NCBI GenBank assembly: GCA_964036045.1
Contig: OZ038383.1
Location: 63,307,725-63,371,724, forward strand
Length of the DNA: 64,000 nt
Direction: 5' to 3'
Source: Eutreptiella sp. 'Long Island Sound 2002'
Taxonomy: Eukaryota; Euglenozoa; Euglenophyceae; Eutreptiales; Eutreptiaceae
Part shown: positions 11,527 to 21,600 of the stretch, piece after piece
How the letters are laid out: each line of letters opens with the position of its first letter
Position numbering within the stretch: position 1 is the first letter of the stretch
Made by a program: the position numbers and the translations under genes
Notes under the pieces: generated by a model
The model's input: only the letters and a program-made list of their open reading frames with translations
Database searches by the model: none
Told to the model about the DNA's origin: nothing

Positions 11527-14500
11527 ACATACCAACAGGGAACCCCCGCCACGTCTACACACCGTCCACCGAGCACAGCACTGGCACAGCACACACGGGC
11601 ACCACAGGCACCGCACACACTCCCACCAGCATGCGCGCGCCACCAGCCCCCATCCCCCCACGCCGCCGTCCGTGCACAGGTACCACCAACCGCCAGCCAC
11701 CGCATGTCCCCTCTGCGTTCGCCAGCGGCTACCACAGACAGCCCTGCCCTGCAACCCAGACCACTGGGTCTGCCTGGGAGCCGCGCACCGCCTCACCCAC
11801 TGCCCCCACTGCGGGGACCTCAACCCCCACCACCGCGAGCGGCCCGCGGCCCCAGCCGCATCCCCCCCCGCCAGCCACCCCAGCTTCTTCGGGTACCTCA
11901 CCGACACCCTCCGGGACCACCTGGGAGGGTACTACGTGGCGGACGCGGCGGACCACGCATGGACCATAGCCGTGGCCACGGGCAGCACACCCCTGCCCCC
12001 CCACAGCCCACCCCTACGCCACAGCGGAGGCGGCTTGAACGTGGCGGCCCGCCACATCCTCCTCGCCCTATACCTCCTACACCGTGACCTACACCTCCCA
12101 GACCCACAACACCCGGCCCCCGAAGCAGCAGCCCTGACGCCAGAAGCGTGGGCCGACACGGCACCAGAGGAGATAGCAGCCTACCTCCGAATCACTTCCC
12201 GCCGGTTCAACAACGCCCTCGGCCGACGGAAGGGAACACCTTACCCACTCAGCGCACTCCTCTACCTGGCACACCACCCCCACCCCACACAACAGAAGCC
12301 CCCGGAGGGCTGGGCGTCTTCTCGGGACGCCCACCTGGCCGCCCCCGACGAGGCCACCGCCACGCGGATGGGCCTCACGGACCAGGAAACCTACGTCAGA
12401 AGCCTCGAGACGAGCCTCCAAGAGGCACACCACTGGCACGCCTGCTCCCCGTCGCCCCCACGGGGACAGGGGGGTTCACCCGCCCCCGACACCCACCAGG
12501 CCAAGAAGACCAAGACAGGTCAGGGGGCCCGCCAACGCGCCCGCCAGCAGAGCGCGACGCCCCGACCAAGGCCCGGGTCCAGCCACACCGCACCACCCCA
12601 CGCCCAGACCCCCGGGGCACACCGACAACACCGCCACCGCCAGCGCCCACCACCACCACCGTACCGCAGCACCCAAACCCTGCAGCCCAGTCAGGCACCA
12701 CCGCCCACACACGTCCACGCCATGCCAGGACCACCATACGCGCAGAGCCAGGGGACATGGCACCACCAACACAACCACCACGCCCCCGTCCCTCCCAACC
12801 CCTACCCCCTAATGCCCCCATGCTACAGCGACCCCCACCAGCTACATCCCCACCACGCCCCAGCACAACCAGGCCCCACGAACCACCCACCCCACATAGC
12901 GCACATCACGGCACCACACCATCACGTATTCCACCACCACCAGCCCCTGCCACCACACCCACCAACGCCGGGGTACCACACACAACCAGCACACCCTCCA
13001 CACCACCACCACGCGGTCCAGCACCACCCGCCGCCCCCGCTACACGGGCCCACGACACACGAGCCACTGTACACCCCCATGGACCCGCGAGGAGCCGCGC
13101 ACGCACACCAGCAACACCAGGGCCTAGTAGGAGCGCCCAACCACCACCAACAGCCCCCCCAGCCACACCCGATACCAGCGAGCACCATCCACCAGCAGCC
13201 ACCCATTACATACGGACCACAGCCCCACCCGGACGCTCATGCGGCCGCCTCCCACCCACACCCCGGCACCACAACCAGTCAAGAACAGCAAGGGCCGCAC
13301 GGCGCACACACGCAACACCCACACAACCCACCGGGACGCCCGGACCCCCAGCCAGCACAACACCCACCCCCGCCCCCCAAACCCAACCACCACCAGCAGC
13401 CCCCCCAACCACACGCCATACCAGCGAGCACCATCCACCAGCAGCCACCCATTACATACGGACCACAGCCCCAACCGGACGCTCATGCGGCCGCCTCCCA
13501 CCCACACCCCGGCACCAAAACCAGTCAAGAACCGCAAGGGCCGCACGGCGAACACACGCAACACCCACACGACCCAAAGGGACGCCCAGACCCCCAGCCA
13601 GCACAACACCCACCCCCGCCCCCCCCACCACCAACAGCGCCACCCCCACACCACCCCCCCCCGCCCCCACCCCCAGACCAGGCCACGGACACAACACGCG
13701 GCAGCCAGCACCAGCCAATTGACATCGATACCCCCGCCGGCACACGCCACCGCGAATCCCCCCTCCCGCGACCGCCACAAGAGACCCCATCACCGGACCC
13801 CACGCGCGACAACGACGACCACCCCCCCCAACCCAAACCAACCCCCCCATCACACCCCGCACCACCAGCCGCCGCACCGGCCGAACCCTACGCCCTACAC
13901 AACCCCGCAGCGGTACGGCAGCACCTCCGGGGACTCGGGGAACAGGACGTCGTGCTGTACCTCCGCACCTCCGGCACCAGCACCCCCATCCGGGCGGCCA
14001 CCCTGGTCCAGGCGGCCACCCTGGGGGAAGGCGTCAGAGACTTCCTCTTCGACACCTTCCTCCACGTCGCCCGACACGAGCGCCCCCCACGCGCCACCCC
14101 AGACGGCGAGAGCCCGCCCCCCACGGGGAGCCGGATCTGGGTGCCCCCCATCGACTGGGGGCGACACCTGGTCGGACACCCCGTGCCGGGGCGGGTGGAC
14201 ACCAAGGGCCGCACCCGCTACCACGAGCCCGACATGGCCCACCCCCCACCCGGCGCCACCCCCGACAGCACAAAAGAGTGGGAGCGGGAAACATGGGTAG
14301 CCCGGATGGCCTCCCTGAGCAACTTCCGGCACCACGTCCCGGGGGACATCCCCACCCCCGACGAGCAGCAGCCAGCCCCCTCCACGTACATGACCCTCAT
14401 GTACAATCTGCACTACACCCTCTCAACCACCAACTACCACGCACACAAAGACCACTGGGTGGTACACGGCACCGGCTCCCTCCTCCCCGCCGACTACACT

Positions 14501-14977
14501 CCCCCCACACACAACCCAGGCCCCGACACGTACGCCAGGGGGGACGACCCGGACGACCCCCACATCTGGGGCACGTGGGAACGCAAATCCCTGGACACAC
14601 TGGTCTCCATCCGCAGCGGCTACCAGGGCCTTCATAGGGCGATGTATTGCCTCGCCAAGTGGACCCAACGGACCTGGGGGATCCCCACGGACCAATGGGT
14701 GTGGGTGGTCACGCTGCGCTTCCAGCAGAGGGAAGCCCCCCCAAAACGCAGGGGACCCACCCCCCCACGCCTCACCACCCTACAACTCTGCCCGTACATG
14801 GTGGCAGCCCGCCTCATGACGCTGCTGTGGCCGGGCCCAGACACCCCCACCCAAAACTACCCCCACCTCACAGAGGAGGACATGCCCGGCATCCAGCGAG
14901 GCTTCTTCCAGACCCTCGACTACCTCCAGCAAACACACCCGCACGTCCTGGAGCAGATATGGCCACCCCCCGGGTAA
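11527..14977 (+). CDS. LINE ORF3: His/Pro-rich protein with N-terminal Cys cluster and conserved-looking C-terminal domain
   Basis: I do not recognise the family. The frame is open from 11527; the first ATG is 11672 (1,101 aa, stop TAA 14975). The N-terminus has CPLC, then spaced Cys/His ending in THCPHC, which could bind zinc. Next comes an ordinary globular-looking stretch (about residues 60-250), then about 500 residues dominated by His, Pro and Gln that include an 82-residue direct repeat (DNA 13136-13627). The last ~350 residues have normal composition with Trp-rich motifs (WGTWERKSLD, DQWVWVVTLRF) and look like a folded domain. It lies inside the LINE boundaries, downstream of RT, in the +2 frame. 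Proteins of this size after the RT ORF are not usual in LINEs. It might belong to an older element absorbed into this one, but no internal element ends were seen. Confidence 0.6.
13136..13627 (+). repeat. Two 246-bp in-frame direct repeats inside LINE ORF3
   Basis: Near-identical copies start at 13136 and 13382. The 246-bp period equals 82 codons and keeps the frame, giving a duplicated His/Pro/Gln-rich segment (NHHQQPPQPH, then STIHQQPPITYGPQ). In-frame duplication supports ORF3 having been translated when the duplication arose. Confidence 0.85.
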
Positions 14978-15688
14978 CCCACGTGCCCGCGCAGCCGAGA
15001 CAACGCCGCCACGCCTGCACCAGCACGCACGGATCACCAGGGAAAACGCGCGCACACGCCCGGTGCCCGAACCTGCACCCTCGCTCTCGCTACTTACAGG
15101 ACCCAGCATCATACGCCCGCCCCCGAAGCCCAGGACCCTCCGCCGTCTCCCACAGCCCTCTCCTCCGCCTCCCACTCCACAACCTCCACCACCACGACCA
15201 CCTCATCCACCACCACCACCGCGTCCTCATCCAGCACTCCACCCCCCCGGCCGCGGGGGACACCTCCCAAACGGGCCCCCAAACCCGCCCCCACCGCGAG
15301 CAACCCCGCCACCGCCAAGGCCCACGCCCCGACGAAGCCCACACCCACGACCCAGCCGAAACCCAAGACCGCCGCCAAACAGCCACCCAAACCCGTCAGC
15401 GCGCCACGACCGCAACCCGCAGCCAAGCCCAAACCCAAGTCCAAAGCCGGCGCCACGACAGCAGCGCGAGCTCGGCTTCCCGAGTACGTCCTCTACGACA
15501 TTCGGCCCAAGCCGTCCCAGGCCCGAAGGCAGCAGCGCCCAGTGCGGCGCCCCCCTACCGTCACCGACGCCACCGCCACCACCTTCATGGCGGAGCGCGC
15601 CAGGGCCGAAGCACGACGCACCTCGTCCCGCCACCTCTCAAAGCCCGCACCCCAGGCCCACGGACCGCCCCCGACCAGGCCAGAATGA
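14978..15688 (+). CDS. LINE Lys/Pro/Ala-rich reading frame without ATG (histone-H1-like composition)
   Basis: The frame stays open directly after the ORF3 TAA, in the same frame, until TGA at 15686. The only ATG is near 15592, so expression would need readthrough, a non-AUG start or splicing. The middle (about 15241-15470) is Pro/Lys/Ala-rich with KPKPKSK and PKTAAK motifs, like the tail of linker histones. It is followed by normal-looking sequence (LPEYVLYDIRPKPSQARR). In other frames this stretch is only Pro-rich, and its codon use here follows the rest of the element. Function is unknown; nucleic-acid binding is a guess. The closing TGA is followed by CGCCAGGGCC, recalling the TGA-CGGGGCCAGGGCC of the ORF1/ORF2 junction. 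Confidence 0.4.
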   Translation, partial: PTCPRSRDNAATPAPARTDHQGKRAHTPGARTCTLALATYRTQHHTPAPEAQDPPPSPTALSSASHSTTSTTTTTSSTTTTASSSSTPPPRPRGTPPKRAPKPAPTASNPATAKAHAPTKPTPTTQPKPKTAAKQPPKPVSAPRPQPAAKPKPKSKAGATTAARARLPEYVLYDIRPKPSQARRQQRPVRRPPTVTDATATTFMAERARAEARRTSSRHLSKPAPQAHGPPPTRPE

Positions 15689-15733
15689 CGCCAGGGCCCG
15701 CCAGCAGCGTCCCCGCCCCCCTACCAACCCTCG

Positions 15734-16432
15734 ATGACAGCCCACATACAGCGCATGCCCCACTACCGCCGCCGCCGCGAGTCCCCGCCCAACCCCGAGG
15801 CGGAGACCGTACGCGCACACCCGCGGGTCCACATCCGCGCGCGCCCCCACTCCCCACGCACCCCCATCGAACAGGACTACGAGGAATCACCCAGGACCGC
15901 CACCGCCACCGGTCCCCACGACCCCGTCACACCCACCCACGCCCACTCCTCCGCCCAAGACCGCAGGCCCGCCCAGGAAAAGTGGTGGCAGCGCTGGACC
16001 CACACGCAGCTCTGGGAGCTGCGAAAGTGGGCCCGGGGAGAGCCCTCCCTCGAGGGCCTGGTCCATCGGCCCCGCAAGGGGTCGGTGGAGAACTGCTGCC
16101 TCCGGCCGGCGGGGGGGTGGATGCCGCAGGCCGCATGGGAAGCCATGCTGGCCGATGCGCTCCACCCCCTGGGAGTCCACCCCCGCAACCTCCCCGCGCC
16201 CCAGGACCACCCGTATGTCCTCAGGCGCCTGCGGGAGACCCTCCAGGAGACGCAGCGAGACGGCATCCGCCTGTGGGACATCACCCAAAGCCCAGCCCCG
16301 CACAAACACACCCCCTCACCACCCCACAAGCGTCGGCGCACCGACACCGGCGACACCCACAGCACCCCAGGAGCCCTGCGCGCCACACAACACGACGCGC
16401 CTGACCCCCTGGCCAGCGGCGCCGCCACCTAA
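15734..16432 (+). CDS. LINE ORF4, 232 aa, unknown
   Basis: It runs from ATG 15734 to TAA 16430, in the same frame as ORF3. The N-terminus is Arg-rich and Pro-rich. Residues about 80-180 look folded and Trp-rich (EKWWQRWTHTQLWELRKW, then RPAGGWMPQAAWEAML). The C-terminus is hydrophilic with a basic KRRRTD motif that could be a nuclear signal. I recognise no family. It lies inside the LINE boundaries and shares its C-rich codon use, so it is treated as part of the element. A 585-codon frame overlapping it is a composition artefact. Confidence 0.5.
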   Translation: MTAHIQRMPHYRRRRESPPNPEAETVRAHPRVHIRARPHSPRTPIEQDYEESPRTATATGPHDPVTPTHAHSSAQDRRPAQEKWWQRWTHTQLWELRKWARGEPSLEGLVHRPRKGSVENCCLRPAGGWMPQAAWEAMLADALHPLGVHPRNLPAPQDHPYVLRRLRETLQETQRDGIRLWDITQSPAPHKHTPSPPHKRRRTDTGDTHSTPGALRATQHDAPDPLASGAAT

Positions 16433-16937
16433 CCCCGTTACCCAGCAAACCACCACCACGGGGCGCCACGCCAGGCCCCGCCCAGAAGTCACCAAACGAA
16501 CCGGACGCCGAAGGAAGCCAACGCACACGACAACGAGCACCACTACGCCCAAAGGCACCGAACCCAGGCCCGCTACCGTCGCAACCGCCTAACCGAGCCA
16601 GAACCCAAGCACAAATCAAACCCGAGCGACACCCCGAAACCGCTAACCCTTGACTCTTAACCAAGCCCGCCGAGAGAACAACGTAACCCCAGCCTACACC
16701 CACAGCCCACACAGCTGCCTAACCAGCCAGCTCCAGAAGCAAAGAGACACCTCACCAAACCCACCCTGACCCAAGCCCGTGTACATCAGGACGCGCGAGC
16801 CGCACCCCTGGGGCGCGACCGCCGTCACAACACCGACGACACACGCCAGAGGAAACAACGCTATTGCACCACCGCACCAGCTGCGCATGCCTGTGCCTGC
16901 AGTGTACGCGCGCCCCTGTTTTTCTCTTTTTTGTTTG

Positions 16938-16958
16938 TTTTTTTTCCCAAAAAAAAAA
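16938..16958 (+). other. T8-CCC-A10 palindrome
   Basis: Eight T, CCC, then ten A, inside a T-rich patch (16918-16945) of an otherwise T-poor element. It can form an A-U hairpin. Function is unknown; it could be an RNA processing or termination signal, or a trace of insertion. Confidence 0.5.
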
Positions 16959-17030
16959 CGAAAATTAGGGGGGGAGGAAGAGGGACACAACCACCCATGG
17001 CACACGCGCACCGCACACAGCACGCACACC

Positions 17031-17201
17031 GGTGAACAGGAGCCCAGTGGCCCAGGACACCGCACATGCAACACAACACACCAAGCGAGCACGACGGTGA
17101 ACAGGAGCCAGCTGGCCCAGGACACCGCAGACGCAACACAGCAAACCCCGCGGGCACACCGGTGAACAGGAGCCCAGCGGCCCAGGACACTGCACACACG
17201 T
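17031..17201 (+). repeat. 65-bp tandem repeat, about 2.6 copies
   Basis: Units start with GGTGAACAGGAGCC at 17031, 17096 and 17161, each containing GGCCCAGGACAC. It lies in the LINE 3' untranslated region. Confidence 0.85.
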
Positions 17202-17757
17202 AGGGCGGCCGAGGGACAGGAAAGAACCAATACCCCATGGGTCAGACGCACTGGGGCGACCCAGCCGACCTACCGGGCCAGTGGCAGGAGCGGTAGTCCA
17301 AAGCCACTGGTCCGAGCCCGGCCAGGCTGCATCGGGGACCATGGCAAACGTCACCCGGAGCCATGGAAGCAACCGGTGACAGGCGAGCCGGTACACAGTC
17401 CAGGAGGGGGTCACCTGCCAAGCAGAGTGGCCCCGCAACTCAAGCCACAAGGGTGAGGCGGTCGTACCGTAGACAAGCGGGAGCAATACCCCTTGTGGTG
17501 AGAGATACTCCACACGGCTGGGCAGCCCCCCAGAGCTGCCGCCCAAAGGAGGGGGCATGTGGCCCTACCCATGGACACATGTGGGGACACCCTCCCACCT
17601 GGGACACATGGACCGGGTGGCCGCGACGATGCCTTCCCAAACACATGCGGGAGCGGCTCAAGAGGCACCTGACATAGGGCAGTGGGAGGGACAGGACGTC
17701 CCCTTGGTAAGACCTTCTTTCTGCAAAGTCAAAGGAGGCATCCCGAGCTCCCGAAGA

Positions 17758-17773
17758 TACCTACCTACCTACC
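17758..17773 (+). repeat. (TACC)4 tail of the LINE
   Basis: Four exact TACC units directly precede the right target duplication. Short tandem 3' tails are a known alternative to poly(A) in some LINE clades. Confidence 0.8.
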
Positions 17774-17786
17774 TCCTACAGCAGCG
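17774..17786 (+). repeat. Target-site duplication, right copy (LINE insertion)
   Basis: TCCTACAGCAGCG matches the uninterrupted gag site of element B and is the partner of 1828-1840. Confidence 0.75.
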
Positions 17787-18679
17787 ACGACCTGCTTTTC
17801 TGGTTGGTGGGTAAGCTCCCTCCGGAGCTGTGGGACGAGTGCCGGTCAACGGCAGAGCGCAGGGCTAGAGCCCTAAACTACGAGGATCTGTCTGTGCTGC
17901 TCTTGGAGCTGGCGCTGGAGAAAGAAAGCGACCAGCACCTGAACGGCTGCCGTCCTGGAGGAGGAGGCTCTCGAAGCCATGGCAAAGGGTACCAAGGACC
18001 CAGACCTGGACAGGGGACTACCTCCAAGCACGCCCGTATCATGGACAATGTCAAGGAGCTCTTCTGGTGTGACGCCAGAGATGAGCAGGGCCACCTGCAG
18101 CACGCCCCTGACTGCGGGCAGCGAGACTGCTTCGTATTCCAAGGGAAGAAGCAGGAGACCAACACCGGCGCCAAGGCTAAGACCCCAGATCACTACAGGT
18201 GTACTATCACCTGTGCCTTCTGTGGGAAGAGGAAGCACTACGAGGATGAGTGCTACCACACGCAGCGCCTGTCGGCAAAACTGAAGGGCGAAGATCCTGG
18301 CAAAGGCTCTGGCAAGGGCGGTGGCAAGGGCAACGGCAACGACACCGGCAAGGGCAAGTCGAAAGAACGTGGAAAAGGACAAGACAAGAGGCAAGGTGGA
18401 CGAGGAGGAAGCGCTAACCGCCCGCCAGACAAGGACGACAAGAACCCAGACAAGAACGGAGGCAACCCCAACCCTAGTCCAGGGGGGAACTCCGAGCCCT
18501 CTGGAGGGCAGTCTGGTCCTACCACACGCTCGCAAACTCAGGCCCAGCGAGAGCAAGGGGCCAAGCATGAGCATGAAGGTGGTGATGAAGGCAACGCTAA
18601 GGAGAGAAAACGTTTCATGAGGATAGCCCGCAAATTGCGGAACAAGGGGTTCGAGGTGACCTGTCCTGCGGAGTTCTGA
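17774..18679 (+). pseudogene. gag: gag of element A, C-terminal part with zinc knuckle
   Basis: This continues gag after the LINE insertion and is collinear with element B residues ~535-833. It contains the nucleocapsid zinc knuckle CAFCGKRKHYEDEC (C-x2-C-x4-H-x4-C), a Gly/Lys-rich linker (GKGSGKGGGKG) and the conserved C-terminal CPAEF before the TGA at 18677-18679. That TGA is in frame with pol. The following bases are CCGGG, where B has CGGGG, so the readthrough context is altered by one base. Confidence 0.85.
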
Positions 18680-21600
18680 CCGGGACGCTCCGGTGGGGCC
18701 CTGGACCTGGTGTTCTGGGTACATATCGGACTAGGGGGACGTGAATACCTGGGGGTATTGGATACTGGAGCCACCATATCTATAGTGGCCAAGAAAACCT
18801 TACTTTGTGGGAGCCTGAACAACACCATGACCACCGCGGCTATACGAATGGGGGATGGTCATGTGGTGCACAGCTGCGGGAACTGTGAAGTGGAGGTACC
18901 AATGGGCTCCCGAACTGTCGCCCATCGGTTGTATGTCATGGACACTGAGGCCTTCGACTTTGTATTGGGGACTGACTTCTTCGTGCAGCACTCCCAGATA
19001 CAATCCCTCACGCTGCAAGCGCCCTACCTCCTCTACGTGGACCACGGCAATGGCAGAGAGTCCGTGCCACTGGAGCAGTGGGAGCACACCGCGAGCTACC
19101 TGAGGGTATCGAAGGAGGAGCCCTCGAACATGATGGCGGCCTCCAAAACTGAGGACTATCAATTATTGGGGGAAGTCCTAGACCAAGGTCTGAAGGAGTT
19201 GGGCTACTCCAGAGAAGACCTGAGTGTGGAGGTGTTCGCCAGCGACAAGCAACATGTCTTGGACCTTTACTGCAGCAAGGGAAAAAACTGCAGCTACAAA
19301 TTTTACTGGCCCTCTTTCGGGATGGCCTACGGGAACCCCAGGTTCAGTGAACTGGGGAAGGTCTTGACCAAGGTGGCCCTGGATCGTTCCAGTATGGTGC
19401 TGTGTTCCCCCGATTGGGGAGCCCATGGGGGCAACTAGTACTGGCGAACCCTCCTGGACAGGCTGACTATCAGCTCTGTTCGGTTACCTGATGAGGCCAT
19501 ATACGTCCCTCCGGGGCGTAAGACGCCCATCGGGAAACCCAGATGGGGAAGTATGCTCAGCGTGGTGGACGAAGGTCTTACCTCCATCCCCTGGGAGGAC
19601 CTGGACCCGACTCTGGTCCAGGCTATACAACGAGAAAGCGATGGACTTACCCTGGGCGCCTTGAAAGATCGACTACGACCTCACGATGCTATTGAAACTA
19701 TACCCAGGGGAGATGAATACGTCGTGACTAACACCAATGCTCCCAACTCTCCATGCCGTGTACCTGTTCCCGATGGAGTCTCTGAGTGTGGACTATCTCA
19801 GCTCCCCAGCTCTATCCATTCAGAAGACGAAACTGAGGATGACGCCTTCGTCGTGCAGACATGTGTGGAGGAAGTGGAGAACGCCGAGTACGTCGCCCCA
19901 CTGAAACCCCTACTCTCCATGAGGGTGGAAGACCCCGTGGACGAGGAGCTGGATCCCCGATCCAGGCTAAGAGAGTACGTGGACTCCAAGAGGAGGTTGG
20001 TGGCAAAAACGCTATGCTACGCTAAGCCTGGCCGCAGCTCATGGCCGCTGAATCAGGGAGGTATGGGAGATCTATCCCAATTGAAGGAGGACCTCGAACA
20101 GAAGATCACCACCTGGCAAAGGAAGGTAGATCTTCAGCTCATGAAGAGCGCGTGGGGTGCCCATGTGAGGACCCCAGAGGAGGACGACCTCTCGGAGGAA
20201 TGTGTATGTGAACCCCCTCGGGTGTGCCTATGTTGCCTTCGTCCGCCGGAGATGGTTGAACGAGACCTACTTTGTGCCTACCAAGGGTTGAAGGATACTA
20301 CCAAGGGCGAAGAGTCGGTGGAGGATCACCACCCGACGTCTATTACTCAGGGGGCAAGCAACTTACACTCTGACGAGGACATGGAGGACAAGATCAAGCT
20401 ATTGGACCCGCGGGTGCAGAAACTTATAAGGATCTATCTGGAGGTGTTCGAGGAACTACCCCCCCCAGCCTCATATGACAAGCTGATACAGATGGACCTC
20501 AAGCTGAGACCCGAGTTCGTGGGTCACAAGATCCGGAGGAGACACTATCCGGCTCCTAAAGAGCAGGCCCACGAGATCGAGCGACAGATACAAGAATGTA
20601 TCGACGCTGGCCTAGTCCTAGAGTACAAGGACAGGGACTACCCCCAACAGTGCAGCCCCTGTTTCCTGGTGGCTAAACCTTGGTCTACAGCCAAACGGCT
20701 GGTAGTGGATTACGGAGAGCTGAACAAGAAAACGCTGAACCACTCAGGGTCCATTCCTAATATGGAGTCTACCCTTGAGAAGATAGCCTCCTGTCGCTAC
20801 AAGACCAAGATGGACAAGAGGAGCGGATTCTGGCAGGTGGACCTGACGCCCAACGCTCAGGAGCTACTAGCCTTCATCACCCCTCAGGGGAGGGTCTTCA
20901 AGTGGAAGGTCATGCCGTTTGGCGTGGCCAACGCACCCGCTCTATTCCAAGAGCTGATGACCAAGATCTTGTCCATCCTACGACGAAGCCCCAAGGTGCA
21001 AGAACTCATATCCCGTGGGGCCCAGATGGAGGCGCACGTCGACGATGTATGCCTTGGGACCAATACCCAGGAGGATCACCTAATCCTCTTTGGTGAGTTC
21101 TTTGCGGTCTGCCAGGAGAACCACACACGACTCAAGCTGGAGAAGTGTGAGTTCATGCAGAACACCATGCAGTACCTGGGCTTTGACGTTTGCTATGCGT
21201 GGTGGACCCCAGCGGCCTCTAAGGCAAAACCCCTGATGGACGCTAAGGTACGACATGAAGACCCCAAGGAAGGGCTCCGTGATGTACGCAGTTTCATTGG
21301 GGCGGTCAACTTCTGACGCCGCCGTATCAAGAACTTCACCTACACCAGCGCCATTCTGACGGACCTGATGAAGAAGAGCACTACTTGGCGCTGGGGCCCA
21401 CAATAGCAACAAGCGTTTGACGAGCTCAAAGACAAGGTGGCCAACACTAAATGCTTGGGCGTGCCTAGAGAACAAAGGGAGATTATCCTGGAGATTGACG
21501 TGAGCAATGTGGGCGGTGGTGGAACGTTGTTCCAATGGCAAGCACTAGAGAAGGAGGAGTTCGACTCGGCTATTTCCCAATGGGGGCCTCAAGGTCTCAA

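Larger units (their letters stand above)
1841..17773 (+). mobile_element. Giant LINE-type (non-LTR) retrotransposon, 15.9 kb, multi-ORF
   Basis: The boundaries are set by comparing the disrupted gag with the intact gag of element B. A 13-bp imperfect target duplication (1828-1840 and 17774-17786) flanks the insert, and a (TACC)4 tail at 17758-17773 abuts the right copy, as expected for target-primed integration. Inside are a 5' leader, ORF1 (2215-6186), an EN-RT-RNase H ORF2 (6187-11220 or further), ORF3 (to 14977), a Lys/Pro-rich ORF and ORF4 (15734-16432), all on the + strand, then 1.3 kb of 3' untranslated sequence. The sense strand is extremely rich in C and A: 12601-12660 has 35 C, 14 A, 11 G and no T. 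Most LINEs are 3-8 kb, so this one is unusually long. Frameshifts and in-frame TAG codons suggest that this copy is inactive. Confidence 0.85.
16433..17773 (+). other. LINE 3' untranslated region
   Basis: There is no convincing frame here. The extreme C/A bias fades after about 16750. The segment holds an isolated T8-CCC-A10 palindrome (16938-16958), three 65-bp tandem units (from 17031), a stretch rich in short complementary GGGACACATG/CCCATG words near 17560-17620, and the (TACC)4 tail at 17758-17773. Confidence 0.55.

Noticed and set aside
12148-14300. Long + strand frames of 353-524 codons over ORF3
   Set aside because: Thr/Pro/Arg low-complexity frames caused by the near absence of T; ORF3 (to 14977) is the only one with folded-looking ends.
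14647-16404. 585-codon + strand frame overlapping LINE ORF3/ORF4
   Set aside because: Pro/His/Arg-rich low-complexity sequence explained by the C-rich DNA; the ORF3/ORF4 frame has more ordinary composition and in-frame structure.
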